DNA of 64,000 nucleotides from Conyzicola nivalis (GTDB lineage Bacteria > Actinomycetota > Actinomycetes > Actinomycetales > Microbacteriaceae): NCBI RefSeq assembly GCF_014639655.1, contig NZ_BMGB01000001.1, positions 2,267,082-2,331,081 of the forward strand, given 5' to 3'. The notes beneath the pieces are model-generated. The model saw nothing but the letters and a program-made list of their open reading frames with translations. It did not search any database and was not told the DNA's origin. Positions within the stretch are counted from its first letter, which is position 1. Each line of letters starts with the position of its first letter. A program made the translations under genes and the position numbers. Shown one piece after another: positions 42,420 through 50,043 of the stretch.

Positions 42420-42937
42420 GAGGTTCGGCACGTCTCGAAGTCTTCGTTCGTGACTTCCGCCGGGATGAACCCGATGTCGTCCGCCGTCGGCTCCTGGATC
42501 TCGTAGCCCATTTCCCTCAGGCACTCGGCCTGCGCCAGAGCCTTCTCGAGATCCTCCGGCGTGGCCTGGATACCCGCGGACGATGGCGGATCGCCGATCT
42601 CCGCCGAACAGGTCGGGAACGCCTCGCGGATCTCGGGGCTGTCCTCGCTGATTCCGACACCGGGCAGCGGGTCTTTGACATCCAGGCCCTGGTCGCGGAG
42701 GCACTGCGCGAGCTTGAGGTCGTACGCGTCGCGCGCCGCCTCGAATTCGGCATTGGTCGTCGGCTGCTGTGCGGCGCCGCCGGAACCGTTGCCCTGGCCT
42801 TGGTCGGCTGCGTCCGGCGACGCCGAGGCACATCCGGCGAGCGCGATGACGAGGGCGGGCGTGGCCAGCAGGGTCACGAGCCACGAGCGACGCGCTCGGG
42901 CCTTCTCGGTCAGGGGTGAGCGGGTGGTCGTTTTCAT
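42416..42937 (-). CDS. Secreted lipoprotein with a duplicated two-cysteine motif
   Basis: A 173-residue lipoprotein (LALAGC lipobox, Cys36) of no family I recognise. After a Gly/Asp/Gln linker the mature part is a tandem duplication: AQCLRDQGLDV...FPTC and AECLREMGYEI...FETC. Each half has two cysteines that could form a disulfide. Such lipoproteins occur with actinobacterial MacB-like pumps, where their role is unclear. ATG 42937 follows AAAGGAG. It is co-transcribed with the adaptor, ATPase and permease and probably sits outside the membrane next to the adaptor. Confidence 0.82.
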   Translation of the reverse strand: MKTTTRSPLTEKARARRSWLVTLLATPALVIALAGCASASPDAADQGQGNGSGGAAQQPTTNAEFEAARDAYDLKLAQCLRDQGLDVKDPLPGVGISEDSPEIREAFPTCSAEIGDPPSSAGIQATPEDLEKALAQAECLREMGYEIQEPTADDIGFIPAEVTNEDFETCRTS

Positions 42938-42987
42938 GGTTTCTCCTTTGGGGTGAGTGAGTGGGGTGTGTGGGGACGGTGGCCGGG

Positions 42988-43593
42988 TCATCCGGCGGCG
43001 TCGTCCTTCTGAACGGGGCAGGTGCCACCGGGCTCGACCGCGAGTTCGAAGTGCCACATCTCGTTGCCGTAGATCTGGCACAGCCCGTAGTCGGCGCCGT
43101 GCTGGCTGAGCCAGCTGTTCGCATCGGTGAAGCCGATATCGACGGCTCCGCCGGTGACGTGCGCGGAGAGTTCGGGAGTGTTCACCCACTTGCGCGCCTC
43201 CTCGAGGCTGCCGTAGGTGACCGTCGCGTCGTCGAGCAGCGCCTGCTGATAGGCCGCGCTCCTCCAGCCCGAGGTGACGACGAACTCGAAGCCGTCGGCG
43301 ATGGCCGCGGTCGCGGCGGCCTGCACGGCGGCGCGCAGCTCGGGGTCGAGTTTCGCGATGGTCGGCACGTGCTCGTCGAAGGGAGATACGGAGTCACCGA
43401 CGGCGATGTAGCCGTTCTCCTCCGTGTACGCGTCGCTGCCGGACGCGGTCGCGACGGTCGGGATGCCGGCGGGCATGCGGGTACCGCCGTCGGTCGCGGC
43501 GCAGGCCGCGAGGCCCAGTCCGAGTGCGAGAACGAGCAGCACGGCGGTGAGGATGCCGCGCGGTCCGAGTCGGCGGCGAGCGGGGTGCGTCAT
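42988..43593 (-). CDS. VanY-type D-alanyl-D-alanine carboxypeptidase lipoprotein
   Basis: A 201-residue zinc D,D-carboxypeptidase that trims the terminal D-Ala of peptidoglycan stem peptides. The signal ends LAAC (Cys31), so it is a lipoprotein. The VanY/VanX-family set is intact: SGWRS (R111), S-x-H-x2-G-x-A-x-D (H145, D152) and EMWHFE (E178, H181), giving two His and one Asp zinc ligands and the catalytic Glu. ATG 43593 has GAAAGGAAG upstream. It is the first gene of the minus-strand operon, divergent from a two-component system that probably controls it. Involvement in glycopeptide or wall-stress response is possible, not shown. Confidence 0.92.
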   Translation of the reverse strand: MTHPARRRLGPRGILTAVLLVLALGLGLAACAATDGGTRMPAGIPTVATASGSDAYTEENGYIAVGDSVSPFDEHVPTIAKLDPELRAAVQAAATAAIADGFEFVVTSGWRSAAYQQALLDDATVTYGSLEEARKWVNTPELSAHVTGGAVDIGFTDANSWLSQHGADYGLCQIYGNEMWHFELAVEPGGTCPVQKDDAAG

Positions 43594-43747
43594 AGTCTTC
43601 CTTTCGTCGGCTTCCGGTGTTCCCGTCGGCCTGGGACCCACTCCACCAAGCCGGGCGTTTCGCTGTCGTTGCGCTTTTTCCACACATTTCTGCAACACGG
43701 CCTCTGCCTAAACTGAGGCTCCCGACACGACCGCTGAGGAGGCGACC

Positions 43748-44416
43748 ATGCGTGTGCTGATCGTCGAAGACGAGGTGTTCCTCGCCGAAGCCCTGCAGGC
43801 GGGGCTTCGCCACGAGGCCATCGCCGCCGACGTCTCCTTCGACGGCGACGACGCCCTCGAGCGAGTCGCCGTGAACGAGTACGACGTGGTCGTGCTCGAC
43901 CGCGACATTCCGGGCACCCACGGCGACGACGTCTGCGCGGCGATCACCCGCGACCATCCGGCGGTGCGCGTGCTGATGTTGACCGCGGCGAGCCGCCTGA
44001 ACGACAAGGTCGCCGGCTTCGAGCTCGGCGCCGACGACTACCTCACGAAACCCTTCGCTCTTGAAGAGCTGATCGTGCGGCTGCACGCCCTGGCCCGGCG
44101 CCCCGTCGCGGTCTCCCCTCCCGTGCTCGAGTTCGCCGACCTACGGCTCGACCCGTTCCGGCAGGAGGCCTACCGCGCCGGCCGCTATCTGAAGCTCACC
44201 CGCAAGCAGTTCGCGGTGCTGCACCTGCTGATGCAGGCGGGCGGCGGCGTGGTGAGCGCCGAGACGTTGCTCGAAAAGGCCTGGGACGAGAACGCCGATC
44301 CGTTCACCAGCGCGCCCCGGGTGACGATGTCGACCCTGCGCAAGGCACTCGGGTCACCCGACCTCATCGCGACGGTGTCCGGAGCGGGTTACCGCCTCGT
44401 CGAGGCGACTCCGTGA
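43748..44416 (+). CDS. OmpR-family response regulator
   Basis: A 222-residue two-domain regulator. The receiver has the acidic pair VEDE (E7, D8), phosphoacceptor D51 (VVLDRDIPG) and K101 (YLTKPF). The C-terminal winged helix (LKLTRKQFAVLHLLMQAGGG, SAPRVTMSTLRKALG) binds DNA. It is divergent from the VanY-like/MacB operon, 154 bp away. That layout is standard for a system that controls the adjacent envelope genes. GAGGAGGCGACC before ATG 43748 is a strong ribosome site. It is coupled to the kinase by a 4-bp GTGA overlap. Confidence 0.95.
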   Translation: MRVLIVEDEVFLAEALQAGLRHEAIAADVSFDGDDALERVAVNEYDVVVLDRDIPGTHGDDVCAAITRDHPAVRVLMLTAASRLNDKVAGFELGADDYLTKPFALEELIVRLHALARRPVAVSPPVLEFADLRLDPFRQEAYRAGRYLKLTRKQFAVLHLLMQAGGGVVSAETLLEKAWDENADPFTSAPRVTMSTLRKALGSPDLIATVSGAGYRLVEATP

Positions 44417-45525
44417 GCGCCGCAACCCCCCGGGTGCGCGTAAGCGCGCGCCTGCGTCTCGCCCTCAGCTACGCCGTGTTCCTCGTCGCCGCCGGCGCCG
44501 TCGTGCTCATCGCCGTCTACGTCGTGCTGTACTACGTACCCAACTACCCGCTCGCACCCGCGATACCCGGCGACAGCCCCAACCTGCAGATCGGCTCGCG
44601 GGGAGACATCCTGAAAGCGGTCCTCGGGTTCTCCGCGCTGGCGCTCGTCGCACTCGCCCTGATCGGGATCATCGGCGGCTGGTTTCTCGCCGGCTGGATC
44701 CTGGCCCCCCTGCGGCGCATCAACGAAGCCGCGCAGATAGTCGCTACGGGCGATCTACAGCACCGCATCGCCCTTACCGGGCGCAACGACGAGTTCCGAC
44801 AGGTCGCCGACAACTTCGACCACATGCTCGACCGGTTGCGCGACGCGTTCGAGGTACAGGAAAGGTTCGCCGCCAACGCGTCGCACGAGCTGCGGACGCC
44901 CCTGGCCGTTACAGCCACCATGTTGGACGTCGCCTTGCGCAACCCAGACGAGCAGGACTACCCCGTTCTTCTCGAGCGGCTCCGCATCACGAATGACCGC
45001 GCCGTGGCACTCACCGCGGCTCTGTTGCGGCTCGCCGATGCCAACGCCATCGTCGCCACGGCCGAGCCCGTGGGCATCGCCGACATCGTGCGCGCGGCGA
45101 TCAAGGAGAACGCCGACGAGGCCGATCGGCGCGATGTGACCATCACGTCTCAACTCGGGGCGGCGACGGTGATCGGCGACGCTGGTCTGCTTACCCAGCT
45201 CGTCACCAACCTCGTGCAGAACGCAGTGCGGCACAGCGGCAGCGGTGGGCGGGCCTTCGTGAGCATCACCTCCGACCACCAATTACGCACGGTCGCGCTG
45301 TGCATCGAGAGCACGGGAAGCCTGTTCGACGCCGAAACGGCGGCACGCCTCGCCGAGCCGTTCCTGCGCGGGGCGGGGCGGATTGCCGGCGGCGTCGCGG
45401 GCAACGGGCTCGGCCTCGCTCTCGTTGATCGCATCGCCGCCGTTCACGGCGGCTCGCTCGCCATCGTCCCGCGCGCTGCGGGCGGACTCGAGGTAACTGT
45501 CACACTGCCCGCCGACGGCCGCTGA
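44413..45525 (+). CDS. Sensor histidine kinase
   Basis: A 370-residue membrane kinase with GTG 44413 overlapping the regulator stop. Two transmembrane segments (about residues 18-42 and 69-95) flank a very short external loop of about 27 residues, so it is likely to sense the membrane or a partner protein instead of binding a ligand outside. A HAMP domain follows, then HisKA with SHELRTP (H158) and an HATPase with NLVQNAVRH and NGLGLALV. Short-loop kinases of this type often answer to ABC transporter partners. The MacB-like pump next door is a plausible one. Confidence 0.94.
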   Translation: MSAATPRVRVSARLRLALSYAVFLVAAGAVVLIAVYVVLYYVPNYPLAPAIPGDSPNLQIGSRGDILKAVLGFSALALVALALIGIIGGWFLAGWILAPLRRINEAAQIVATGDLQHRIALTGRNDEFRQVADNFDHMLDRLRDAFEVQERFAANASHELRTPLAVTATMLDVALRNPDEQDYPVLLERLRITNDRAVALTAALLRLADANAIVATAEPVGIADIVRAAIKENADEADRRDVTITSQLGAATVIGDAGLLTQLVTNLVQNAVRHSGSGGRAFVSITSDHQLRTVALCIESTGSLFDAETAARLAEPFLRGAGRIAGGVAGNGLGLALVDRIAAVHGGSLAIVPRAAGGLEVTVTLPADGR

Positions 45526-45571
45526 GCACCCGCCGGCGCGCCCGGCCGCGGCGCATCCGCAAATTTGATGT

Positions 45572-45615
45572 TTGCCCAATCCGACCTCGCTGGCTATAGT
45601 TTGGTAAACGCTTTC
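45572..45615 (+). promoter_or_regulatory. Promoter with LacI-type operator for the DUF993 module
   Basis: TTGCCC (45572-45577) and TATAGT (45595-45600) are 17 bp apart. Directly after the -10 element lies TTGGTAAACGCTTTCC (45601-45616), a LacI-like site related to the AAGCGCTTTC sites at 33810 and 38101. No regulator gene is adjacent, so control would come from one of the distant LacI proteins. Confidence 0.62.
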
Positions 45616-45662
45616 CCGCGTGCCGGACGAATCGGTGCCACGAGAATCAGAGAAGAGACCCA

Positions 45663-46808
45663 GTGTCAGAGTCGACAATTGGAATCATCGTCAACGGCGC
45701 CACCGGCCGGATGGGCTACCGCCAGCACCTCGTGCGCTCGCTGCTCGCGATCCGCGACCAGGGCGGGGTCGTCACGAGTGACGGCTCGCGCCAGCAGATC
45801 GAGATCATGATCATCGGGCGCAACGAGGTCACGCTCAAGGAGCTCGCCGACAAGCACGGCATCGAGCACTACACGACCGACCTCGACGCCGCCTTGGCCG
45901 ACCCGCGCTGGCAGATCTACTTCGACGCGCTCGTGACGCAGGCCCGCGTGAAGGGCATCAAGAAGGCGATCGCCGCCGGCAAGCACGTCTACACCGAGAA
46001 GCCCACCGCCGAGTCGAGCGAGGAGGCCTTCGAACTCGCCCGCCTCGCGACCGAGGCCGGCATCAAGAACGGCGTCGTGCACGACAAGCTCTACCTGCCC
46101 GGCCTGCAGAAGCTCAAGCGCCTCATCGACTCGGGCTTCTTCGGCCAGATCCTCAGCGTGCGCGGCGAGTTCGGCTACTGGGTCTTCGAGGGCGACTGGC
46201 AAGACGCGCAGCGCCCCAGCTGGAACTACCGCAGCGAAGACGGCGGCGGCATCATCGTCGACATGTTCCCGCACTGGAACTACGTGTTCGAGAACCTCTT
46301 CGGCCGCGTAGAAAGCGTCTACGCGCGCGCCGCGACGCACATCCCGACGCGGGTCGGAGAGGACGGACAGCCCTACAAGGCGACCGCGGACGACGCGGCC
46401 TACGGTGTCTTCGACCTGGCGGGTGGCATCGTCGCCCAGGTCAACTCGAGCTGGGTGGTGCGCGTGGACCGCAAGGAACTCGTCGAGTTCCAGGTCGACG
46501 GCACCCTCGGCAGCGCCGTGGTCGGCCTGTTCGGGGCGAAGATCCAGCCGCGCAACGCGACGCCGCGCCCCACCTGGAACCCCGACCTCGCCGAGACCCA
46601 CGACTACACGGCCGACTGGCTGGAGATCCCGACCAACGACGTGTTCGAGAATGGCTTCAAGACGCAGTGGGAACAGTTCCTGCTGCACGTGATCGAGGAT
46701 GCGCCCCACCCCTACGACTTCCTGGCCGGCGCGCGCGGAGTTCTGCTCGCCGAGGCCGGTCTGGAGTCGAACGCGACGGGTCGCCGCATCGATCTTCCCA
46801 ACAGCTAA
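45663..46808 (+). CDS. Gfo/Idh/MocA-family oxidoreductase of the DUF993 module
   Basis: A 381-residue dehydrogenase that begins at GTG 45663 after AGAGAAGAG. The nucleotide motif is NGATGRMGYRQHLV, an unusual form of GxGxxG that recalls DapB. VYTEKPTAE supplies the family lysine motif near residue 107, and HDKLYLPGLQKLKRLI and GGIIVDMFPHWNYV carry the expected His and Asp. It is the first gene of a three-gene unit with a DUF993 aldolase-like protein and a sugar-phosphate-isomerase-like protein. It probably oxidises a sugar or inositol-like substrate to a keto form. Confidence 0.88.
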   Translation: MSESTIGIIVNGATGRMGYRQHLVRSLLAIRDQGGVVTSDGSRQQIEIMIIGRNEVTLKELADKHGIEHYTTDLDAALADPRWQIYFDALVTQARVKGIKKAIAAGKHVYTEKPTAESSEEAFELARLATEAGIKNGVVHDKLYLPGLQKLKRLIDSGFFGQILSVRGEFGYWVFEGDWQDAQRPSWNYRSEDGGGIIVDMFPHWNYVFENLFGRVESVYARAATHIPTRVGEDGQPYKATADDAAYGVFDLAGGIVAQVNSSWVVRVDRKELVEFQVDGTLGSAVVGLFGAKIQPRNATPRPTWNPDLAETHDYTADWLEIPTNDVFENGFKTQWEQFLLHVIEDAPHPYDFLAGARGVLLAEAGLESNATGRRIDLPNS

Positions 46809-46818
46809 GGCGAACACC

Positions 46819-47979
46819 GTGACCGACCTCCTCCTCATCGACGCGGCGGGTGTCTCCAGCACCGTCGACCTCAAGCCGGCACCGGCCTACGTGAAGCCGA
46901 CCGCTCCCCTGCGCAGCCGCATCGCCTACGCCGCCGCGCACGTCGTGCCGCGCCCGACCGCCGACAACACTCCCGGCCAGCCGGCCGACATCGACTGGGA
47001 TGCGACCCTCGCCTTCCGCCGTCACGTCTGGTCGTGGGGGCTCGGTGTCGCCGACGCCATGGACACCGCGCAGCGCAACATGGGCCTCGACGCCGCGGCC
47101 ACCCGCGAGCTGATCACCCGCAGTGCGCAGGCCGCCCGCGAGGAGGGCGGCGCGTTGGTGGTCGGCGTCAACACCGACCACGTCGACGACGAGGTCATCT
47201 CGCTCGACGACGTCATCGACGCCTACAAGGAGCAGCTGCATTTCACCGAGGATGCCGGCGCGGGCGTCGTGCTCATGGCCAGCCGTCACCTGGCGCGCGC
47301 GGCCCAGAGCGCCGACGACTACCTGCGGGTGTACCGCGAGGTGCTCGGCGCAGCGTCCACCCCCGTGGTGCTGCACTGGCTCGGCGCCGCCTTCGACCCG
47401 AGCCTCGCGAGCTACTTCGGCTCGACCGACTCGAAGACCGCGAGCGCGACCGTGCTCGAGATCATCACCGAGAACGCCGCGCACGTCAGCGGGATCAAGA
47501 TGAGCCTGCTCGACCCGTTCGCCGAGATCGCCGTGCGCGCACAGCTGCCCGGGACGGCGACCATGTTCACGGGCGACGACTTCAACTACGTGGGGCTGAT
47601 CGCCGGTACCGGCGGCAAGCACTCGGATGCCCTCTTAGGCGCCTTCGCGGCCCTCGCCCCCAGCGCGTCCGCCGCAATCCAGGCCCTGGACGCCGGCGAC
47701 AGCGGCGAGTACGAGAGCATTCTCGGCCCGACCGAAGACCTCTCGCGCCAGATCTTCGCCGCCCCCACCTTCTACTACAAGACCGGCGTCGCCTTTATGT
47801 CGTGGCTCAACGGCCACCAGGACGCGTTCAGCATGGTCGGCGGGCTGCACTCGGCACGCTCACTGCCGCACCTGAGCGAGATCGTGCGGCTCGCGAACCG
47901 CTCGGGAGCGTTCGAGCAGCCCGAGCTCACCGCCGAGCGCTGGCACGCGCTGCTCAGGCTGAACGGAATCGGCCGATGA
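46819..47979 (+). CDS. DUF993 family protein (dihydrodipicolinate-synthase-like TIM barrel)
   Basis: A 386-residue protein that I assign to DUF993, a family related to the DHDPS/NAL class I aldolases. GTG 46819 lies 10 bp after the previous stop. Stretches such as HVWSWGLGVADAMDTAQRNM, VGVNTDHVDDE, VLHWLGAAFDPSLASYFG and HVSGIKMSLLDPFAEI are visible. The lysine in GIKMS is placed like the Schiff-base lysine of the superfamily, so retro-aldol or dehydration chemistry is plausible. No member has a function known to me. The upstream dehydrogenase and downstream isomerase suggest cleavage of an oxidised sugar. Confidence 0.82.
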   Translation: MTDLLLIDAAGVSSTVDLKPAPAYVKPTAPLRSRIAYAAAHVVPRPTADNTPGQPADIDWDATLAFRRHVWSWGLGVADAMDTAQRNMGLDAAATRELITRSAQAAREEGGALVVGVNTDHVDDEVISLDDVIDAYKEQLHFTEDAGAGVVLMASRHLARAAQSADDYLRVYREVLGAASTPVVLHWLGAAFDPSLASYFGSTDSKTASATVLEIITENAAHVSGIKMSLLDPFAEIAVRAQLPGTATMFTGDDFNYVGLIAGTGGKHSDALLGAFAALAPSASAAIQALDAGDSGEYESILGPTEDLSRQIFAAPTFYYKTGVAFMSWLNGHQDAFSMVGGLHSARSLPHLSEIVRLANRSGAFEQPELTAERWHALLRLNGIGR

Positions 47980-48812
47980 GCGCCCATCCTCGCCTGAGCC
48001 TCAATCAGGCCACGATCAAGTACGCCGATCTCGCCGAGGCGCTCGATGCCACGGTCAAGGCCGGGTACGAGAGCATCGGGTTGTGGCGCGAACCCGTGCA
48101 GGCGGCGGGCCTCAGCCGCAGCATCCGTCTCGTCGAAGACAGCGGGCTGCGCGTCTCGAGCCTCTGCCGCGGCGGCTTCTTCACGATGGAGGAGTCAGCG
48201 GCCAGGCGCGAGAGCATCGACGACAACCGGCGCGCGATCGCCGAGGCGCACGCGCTCGGCGCCCCGGCCCTGGTGCTCGTCGCCGGCGGGCTGCCCGAGG
48301 GGTCGAGAGATCTGGTCGGCGCGCGTGAACGGGTGCGCGATGCGATCGCAGAACTTGCGGATGACGCGACTGCAGCCCGCGTCACGCTGACGATAGAACC
48401 GCTGCACCCGATGTACGTGAGCGACCGGGCCGTCATCTCGACGCTCGGTCAGGCTCTCGACATCGCCGAACAATTTCCGCTGGGCGTGGTCGGTGCTGTG
48501 GTGGACACCTTCCACGTCTGGTGGGACCCTCAACTGCTGGCGCAGATCGAGCGGGCCGCCGGCCGCATCGCGAGCTACCAGGTCTGCGACTGGGCGACGC
48601 CGCTCCCCGCCGACGTACTGCTGGGCCGGCACTACCCGGGCGACGGCGTGATCGACTTCGAGTCGATCACCGCCGCGGTCGAGGCCGCCGGGTACGCAGG
48701 CGACGTCGAGGTGGAGATCTTCAACCAGCAGATCTGGGATTCGCCCTACGACGAGGTCGCCGCGCGAACGCGGGACAGTTTCGCCGCGGTTGTGGGCCCG
48801 CACCTGTCGTAA
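47976..48812 (+). CDS. Sugar phosphate isomerase/epimerase (AP_endonuc_2 fold)
   Basis: A 278-residue TIM barrel of the xylose-isomerase-like family. Metal-binding positions are suggested by TIEPLHP (Glu about 149), VDTFHVWWDP (Asp and His about 178-181), YQVCDWATP and VEIFNQQIW (Glu near 253). ATG 47976 overlaps the DUF993 stop (ATGA). Enzymes of this fold interconvert keto and aldo sugars or epimerise them. Here it probably handles the product of the dehydrogenase/DUF993 pair. No transporter is in the module, so the substrate may arise inside the cell or enter through one of the other importers. Confidence 0.87.
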   Translation: MSAHPRLSLNQATIKYADLAEALDATVKAGYESIGLWREPVQAAGLSRSIRLVEDSGLRVSSLCRGGFFTMEESAARRESIDDNRRAIAEAHALGAPALVLVAGGLPEGSRDLVGARERVRDAIAELADDATAARVTLTIEPLHPMYVSDRAVISTLGQALDIAEQFPLGVVGAVVDTFHVWWDPQLLAQIERAAGRIASYQVCDWATPLPADVLLGRHYPGDGVIDFESITAAVEAAGYAGDVEVEIFNQQIWDSPYDEVAARTRDSFAAVVGPHLS

Positions 48813-48874
48813 CGACCGGGCGCGAGCGTAACATTTCGTAATAATCCCATTCGCTCGACAGACCGGAGACGCTC

Positions 48875-49279
48875 GTGGATATGACGACCGAGAAGATGAT
48901 GACGATGATGCCCATGGAAATGTCCATGGACATGAAGCTCATGCAGCAGTGCATCGAGGCGTGTGCCGCGGCCGAACAGGCCGCCACCATGTGCGCCGAT
49001 GCTGCGATGGGCGAGGGCATGGCCAAGATGATGAGCATGTGCGCCAACACCGCCGACATGACGCACACCATGATGCGCATGATGATGCGCCCGACCGGCT
49101 ACGACATGGCCAGCATGATGGGGATGCTCGAGGCCACCATGATGATGTGCCGCGCCTGCGCCACCGAGTGCATGATGCACGCCGACATGAGCGACCACTG
49201 CGCCATGTGCGCCGAGGTGTGCACGAACGCGGTCACCGCGATGGAGGAACTCAAGGCCTCGATGCCGGTAGCGGGCTAG
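48875..49279 (+). CDS. Cys/Met-rich four-helix copper-binding protein (DUF326 type)
   Basis: A 134-residue soluble protein with ten cysteines and an exceptional number of methionines. The Cys spacing (CIEACAAAE, CRACATEC, HCAMCAEVC) matches the DUF326/copper-storage-protein type in which helices line a core with Cys that holds many Cu(I) ions. The first 24 residues are Met-rich (MMTMMPMEMSMDMK), another copper-binding trait. No signal peptide, so it stores copper in the cytoplasm. GTG 48875 is chosen because GGAGA is 5 bases upstream; ATG 48881 is 11 away. It stands alone between the DUF993 module and a small membrane protein. Confidence 0.88.
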   Translation: MDMTTEKMMTMMPMEMSMDMKLMQQCIEACAAAEQAATMCADAAMGEGMAKMMSMCANTADMTHTMMRMMMRPTGYDMASMMGMLEATMMMCRACATECMMHADMSDHCAMCAEVCTNAVTAMEELKASMPVAG

Positions 49280-49282
49280 CTC

Positions 49283-49329
49283 GTCAGCCGGTTGAGTAGG
49301 TCGCTCTGGCGACCGTATCGAAACCTGAC
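49283..49329. repeat. Dispersed GGTTGAGTAG...CGTATCGAAACC repeat / hairpin
   Basis: Nested arms GTCAG/CTGAC (outer) and GTCGC/GCGAC (inner) around the sequence from GGTTGAGTAGG (49290) to CGTATCGAAACC (49325). I recognise the end motifs as a dispersed repeat often seen in actinobacterial genomes. It follows the copper protein stop and may act as a terminator. Confidence 0.68.
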
Positions 49330-49361
49330 CGCACAACTCGCGCAGAAGCTATGGTTTCCTC

Positions 49362-49598
49362 ATGGGGAACCTTAGATTCGTGACCTGGATTGGCGCTCAT
49401 CCTGTCGTCTCGAATATAGGTCTATCCGTTGTCTGGTTGGTGTTCGTCGGCCTGCAGATCGCATCGATCGTCTCGGACGACGACGGACAGATCGGCGTAA
49501 ACATCGCGACCGTGATATTCGGATCGATTGCCGCGTCTAGCTTCGCACTAGCGGCGGTAATCCACGCCGTCAAAAAGCGGCGGAAAGCCCGAGCCTGA
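49362..49598 (+). CDS. Small two-helix membrane protein
   Basis: A 78-residue protein of unknown function with two hydrophobic segments (about residues 16-36, IGLSVVWLVFVGLQIASIV region, and 43-68, IATVIFGSIAASSFALAAVI region). The C-terminal tail is basic (KKRRKARA), which points to a cytoplasmic tail. The DNA is lower in GC than its neighbours, with codons such as ATA, AGA and CTA that are rare in this window, a sign of recent transfer or relaxed selection. No clear ribosome site. A hairpin follows 25 bp after the stop. Confidence 0.65.
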   Translation: MGNLRFVTWIGAHPVVSNIGLSVVWLVFVGLQIASIVSDDDGQIGVNIATVIFGSIAASSFALAAVIHAVKKRRKARA

Positions 49599-49623
49599 TG
49601 TGAACACCGTTCTTCGAAATCGA

Positions 49624-49662
49624 TGGTTCAGTTCGCGTTGATATTCAGCACGAACTGAACCA
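49624..49662. terminator. Bidirectional hairpin between two small convergent genes
   Basis: Perfect 12-bp arms (TGGTTCAGTTCG at 49624-49635 and its complement at 49651-49662) enclose a 15-nt loop; weaker pairing extends outward (GAAAT/GTTTTC). It lies between the stops of the 78-residue and 95-residue genes, where a shared terminator is expected. No T-run. Confidence 0.6.
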
Positions 49663-49689
49663 CGGTTTTCGAGAAGCCGCGATTCACCG

Positions 49690-49977
49690 TCACGTCACGG
49701 GCGCGGTGCGCACGCTGAACAGCGCCCGCCCCACGGCCAACACCGAGTACTGGCCGTGCAGCGACACCGGCTCGCCGACGCTCACGCCGGTCGCCTCGTG
49801 GTGCCAGACGCGCGACTCGGCCTGCGAGTCGACGTCGACCAGGTCGATCCAGCCGTCGTCGCCGACCGCGGTGACGACCACGTCGCGCCAGTGGCTCGCC
49901 GTCGTGACGGCCGCCATGCGCTGGATCGCGTTCAGCTCGTAGCCGGCCTCGAATCCCGAACGCAGTGAGTAGGTCAT
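49690..49977 (-). CDS. Hypothetical 95-residue protein
   Basis: A short beta-rich protein of no family I recognise. It begins MTYSLRSGFEAGYE and has a hydrophobic/polar alternation (WRDVVVTAVGDDGWIDLVDV, VSVGEPVSLHGQYSVLAVG) consistent with a small OB- or SH3-like barrel; that is only a structural guess. ATG 49977 has no clear Shine-Dalgarno sequence. A longer version from 50025 is possible but would begin inside the tail region of the neighbour's intergenic DNA. It is convergent with the small membrane-protein gene and not part of the adjacent galactoside operon, from which it is 66 bp away. Confidence 0.6.
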   Translation of the reverse strand: MTYSLRSGFEAGYELNAIQRMAAVTTASHWRDVVVTAVGDDGWIDLVDVDSQAESRVWHHEATGVSVGEPVSLHGQYSVLAVGRALFSVRTAPVT

Positions 49978-50043
49978 GCACCGACGATAGGTCGACGGTT
50001 TTCGGATGTCACGGCCGCCCGTCACACTATGAAACAGTGCGGC

